Source: Rhodobacter sp. (GTDB lineage Bacteria > Pseudomonadota > Alphaproteobacteria > Rhodobacterales > Rhodobacteraceae). Taken from it: a DNA stretch of 6,161 nt. A program made the translations under genes and the position numbers. The stretch spans positions 1 through 6,161 of the forward strand of contig PNNE01000042.1 in NCBI GenBank assembly GCA_013824055.1, written 5' to 3'. This document shows, piece by piece, positions 5,092-6,161 of this stretch; the stretch's first letter is position 1; each line of letters opens with the position of its first letter. Under the pieces are notes generated by a model that saw only the letters and a program-made list of their open reading frames with translations, searched no databases and had not been told where the DNA came from.

Positions 5092-6161
5092 CTATTCGGC
5101 GGGAACCTTCGCCACCTCATCCGACAGCGGATAGGGCAGCCGGTCCACCATCTCTTTCGGGCAGACCTGCAGGAAGTTCCGCCGCTCGCTGTCCCAGTTG
5201 GACAGGATACGTTCGGCGATGCGGCTGCCGGTTTCCTCGTGATGCCGGGCGATCATGCCTTTCAGCTGCATCTCCCAATGCGGATGCCCCACGGCGCAGG
5301 TCAGGATCGACTCGAGGTTCATGAAGTCCTCGGCCACGCCATCCGGGTCGTAGACATAACCCATCCCGCCGGTCATGCCCGCGCCGAAGTTCGCGCCGAT
5401 CCGACCCAGGATCACCGCCACGCCGCCGGTCATGTATTCGCACCCGTTCGACCCGCAGCCCTCCACCACGACCGAAGCGCCAGAGTTGCGCACCGCGAAC
5501 CGCTCACCCGCCCGGCCGCTGGCAAAGAGGAAGCCGTCGGTCGCGCCGTAAAGCACGGTGTTGCCGATGATCGTGTTCTCCTCCGCCTTCAAAGGCGAGG
5601 ACATCAGCGGCCGCACGGTGATGGTCCCGCCCGACAGGCCCTTGCCGACATAGTCGTTGGCGTCGCCCTGCACTTCCAGCTTCAGCCCCCGCACCGCGAA
5701 GGCGCCCAGGGACTGCCCGCAGGAGCCGGTCAGCTTCACCGTCAGGTGGTCGGGTTGCAGCGCGTTGCGCATCCCGAACTTCTTGACGATGTGCGAAGAG
5801 GCCCGCGTGCCGATGGTCCGCAGCGTGTTGCGCACCGCGTAGGACAGCTGCATCTTCTCGCCGTCCTCGAAGAAGCGCGCGCCGTCGCGGATGATCTCGG
5901 CATCCAGCGTATCCGGCACGGCATTGCGCGGCTTCGTGCGGTCGTAGGTGATCGCCCGCGCGCCATCGACAGAGATCAGCATCGGGTTCAGGTCAAGGTC
6001 ATCCAGGTTCGCAGCCCCGCGGCTGACCTGGGTCAGAAGGTCGGCCCGCCCGATGATCTCGTCCATGCTCCGCGCCCCGATCTGGGCCAGGATTTCCCGC
6101 ACCTCCTGCGCGTAGAAGGTGATCAGGTTCACCACCTTGTCCGCCGACCCGGTGAACTTGG
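5092..6161 (-). CDS. gltB: Glutamate synthase (NADPH) large subunit, C-terminal part (5' end outside window)
   Basis: The C-terminal 355 residues of the GOGAT alpha chain, which makes two L-glutamate from L-glutamine and 2-oxoglutarate in the cytoplasm together with the GltD small subunit. The frame is open to the window edge and starts with KFTGSADKVVNLITFYAQEV, the end of the FMN-binding synthase barrel; the GTG at 6135 is therefore an internal Val codon, not a start. The rest is the GXGXG right-handed beta-helix domain: LTGSCGQSLGAFAVRG, then GKGLSGGTITV, GNTVLYGATDGFLFASGRAG, NSGASVVVEGCGSNGCEYMT and GGVAVILGRIGANFGAGMTG. A helical tail (HHEETGSRIAERIL to the end) completes it. Family members are about 1,500 residues, so roughly three quarters lie to the right; the glutaminase domain and 3Fe-4S cysteines are not visible. 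The stop is TAG, followed by a strong hairpin. No frameshift is seen. Confidence 0.96.
   Translation of the reverse strand, partial: KFTGSADKVVNLITFYAQEVREILAQIGARSMDEIIGRADLLTQVSRGAANLDDLDLNPMLISVDGARAITYDRTKPRNAVPDTLDAEIIRDGARFFEDGEKMQLSYAVRNTLRTIGTRASSHIVKKFGMRNALQPDHLTVKLTGSCGQSLGAFAVRGLKLEVQGDANDYVGKGLSGGTITVRPLMSSPLKAEENTIIGNTVLYGATDGFLFASGRAGERFAVRNSGASVVVEGCGSNGCEYMTGGVAVILGRIGANFGAGMTGGMGYVYDPDGVAEDFMNLESILTCAVGHPHWEMQLKGMIARHHEETGSRIAERILSNWDSERRNFLQVCPKEMVDRLPYPLSDEVAKVPAE

Noticed and set aside
5117..5443. Overlapping same-strand frame inside gltB that could suggest a frameshift.
   Set aside because: The gltB frame is intact from the window edge to its natural TAG with all GXGXG motifs in phase, so no frameshift is needed.

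Overview
The window is high-GC DNA (visibly around two thirds G+C, with strong G/C third-position bias). It carries five ordinary protein-coding genes packed closely together. Gene content, protein similarity and base composition suggest an alphaproteobacterial chromosome, most likely Rhodobacterales/Paracoccaceae-like. That assignment is inference, because there is no rRNA or other taxonomic marker. I see no tRNA or rRNA gene, insertion sequence, CRISPR array or phage gene.

Layout from left to right. (1) Bases 1-1617, plus strand: the 3' part of a glycoside hydrolase family 3 gene of the NagZ-like (beta-N-acetylhexosaminidase) type; its start lies left of the window. (2) Bases 1636-2475, minus strand: a YihY/BrkB-family six-helix inner-membrane protein, convergent with the GH3 gene and only 18 bp from it. 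(3) An 85-bp divergent spacer holds a possible promoter and a small dyad. (4) Bases 2561-3586, plus strand: an aldo/keto reductase closely matching E. coli YghZ/Gpr, L-glyceraldehyde 3-phosphate reductase. (5) A compact GC hairpin at 3593-3614 sits exactly 6 nt from both flanking stop codons and probably terminates both convergent genes. (6) Bases 3621-4970, minus strand: a secreted 'esterase-like activity of phytase' protein with a Sec signal peptide; the longer open frame upstream of 4970 is not part of the gene. (7) A 121-bp spacer holds a strong GC hairpin just after gltB and a 17-bp perfect dyad touching the Shine-Dalgarno of the phytase-like gene. (8) Bases 5092-6161, minus strand: the C-terminal part of gltB, the glutamate synthase large subunit, running off the right edge.

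The genes do not form an obvious pathway. gltB is central nitrogen assimilation, the reductase handles triose phosphates or reactive aldehydes, the GH3 enzyme probably acts on amino-sugar glycans, and the phytase-like protein is exported. Strand switches and hairpins suggest mostly separate transcription units. I found no convincing undescribed system; the findings are mainly small regulatory structures, start-site corrections and an atypical GH3 active-site motif.
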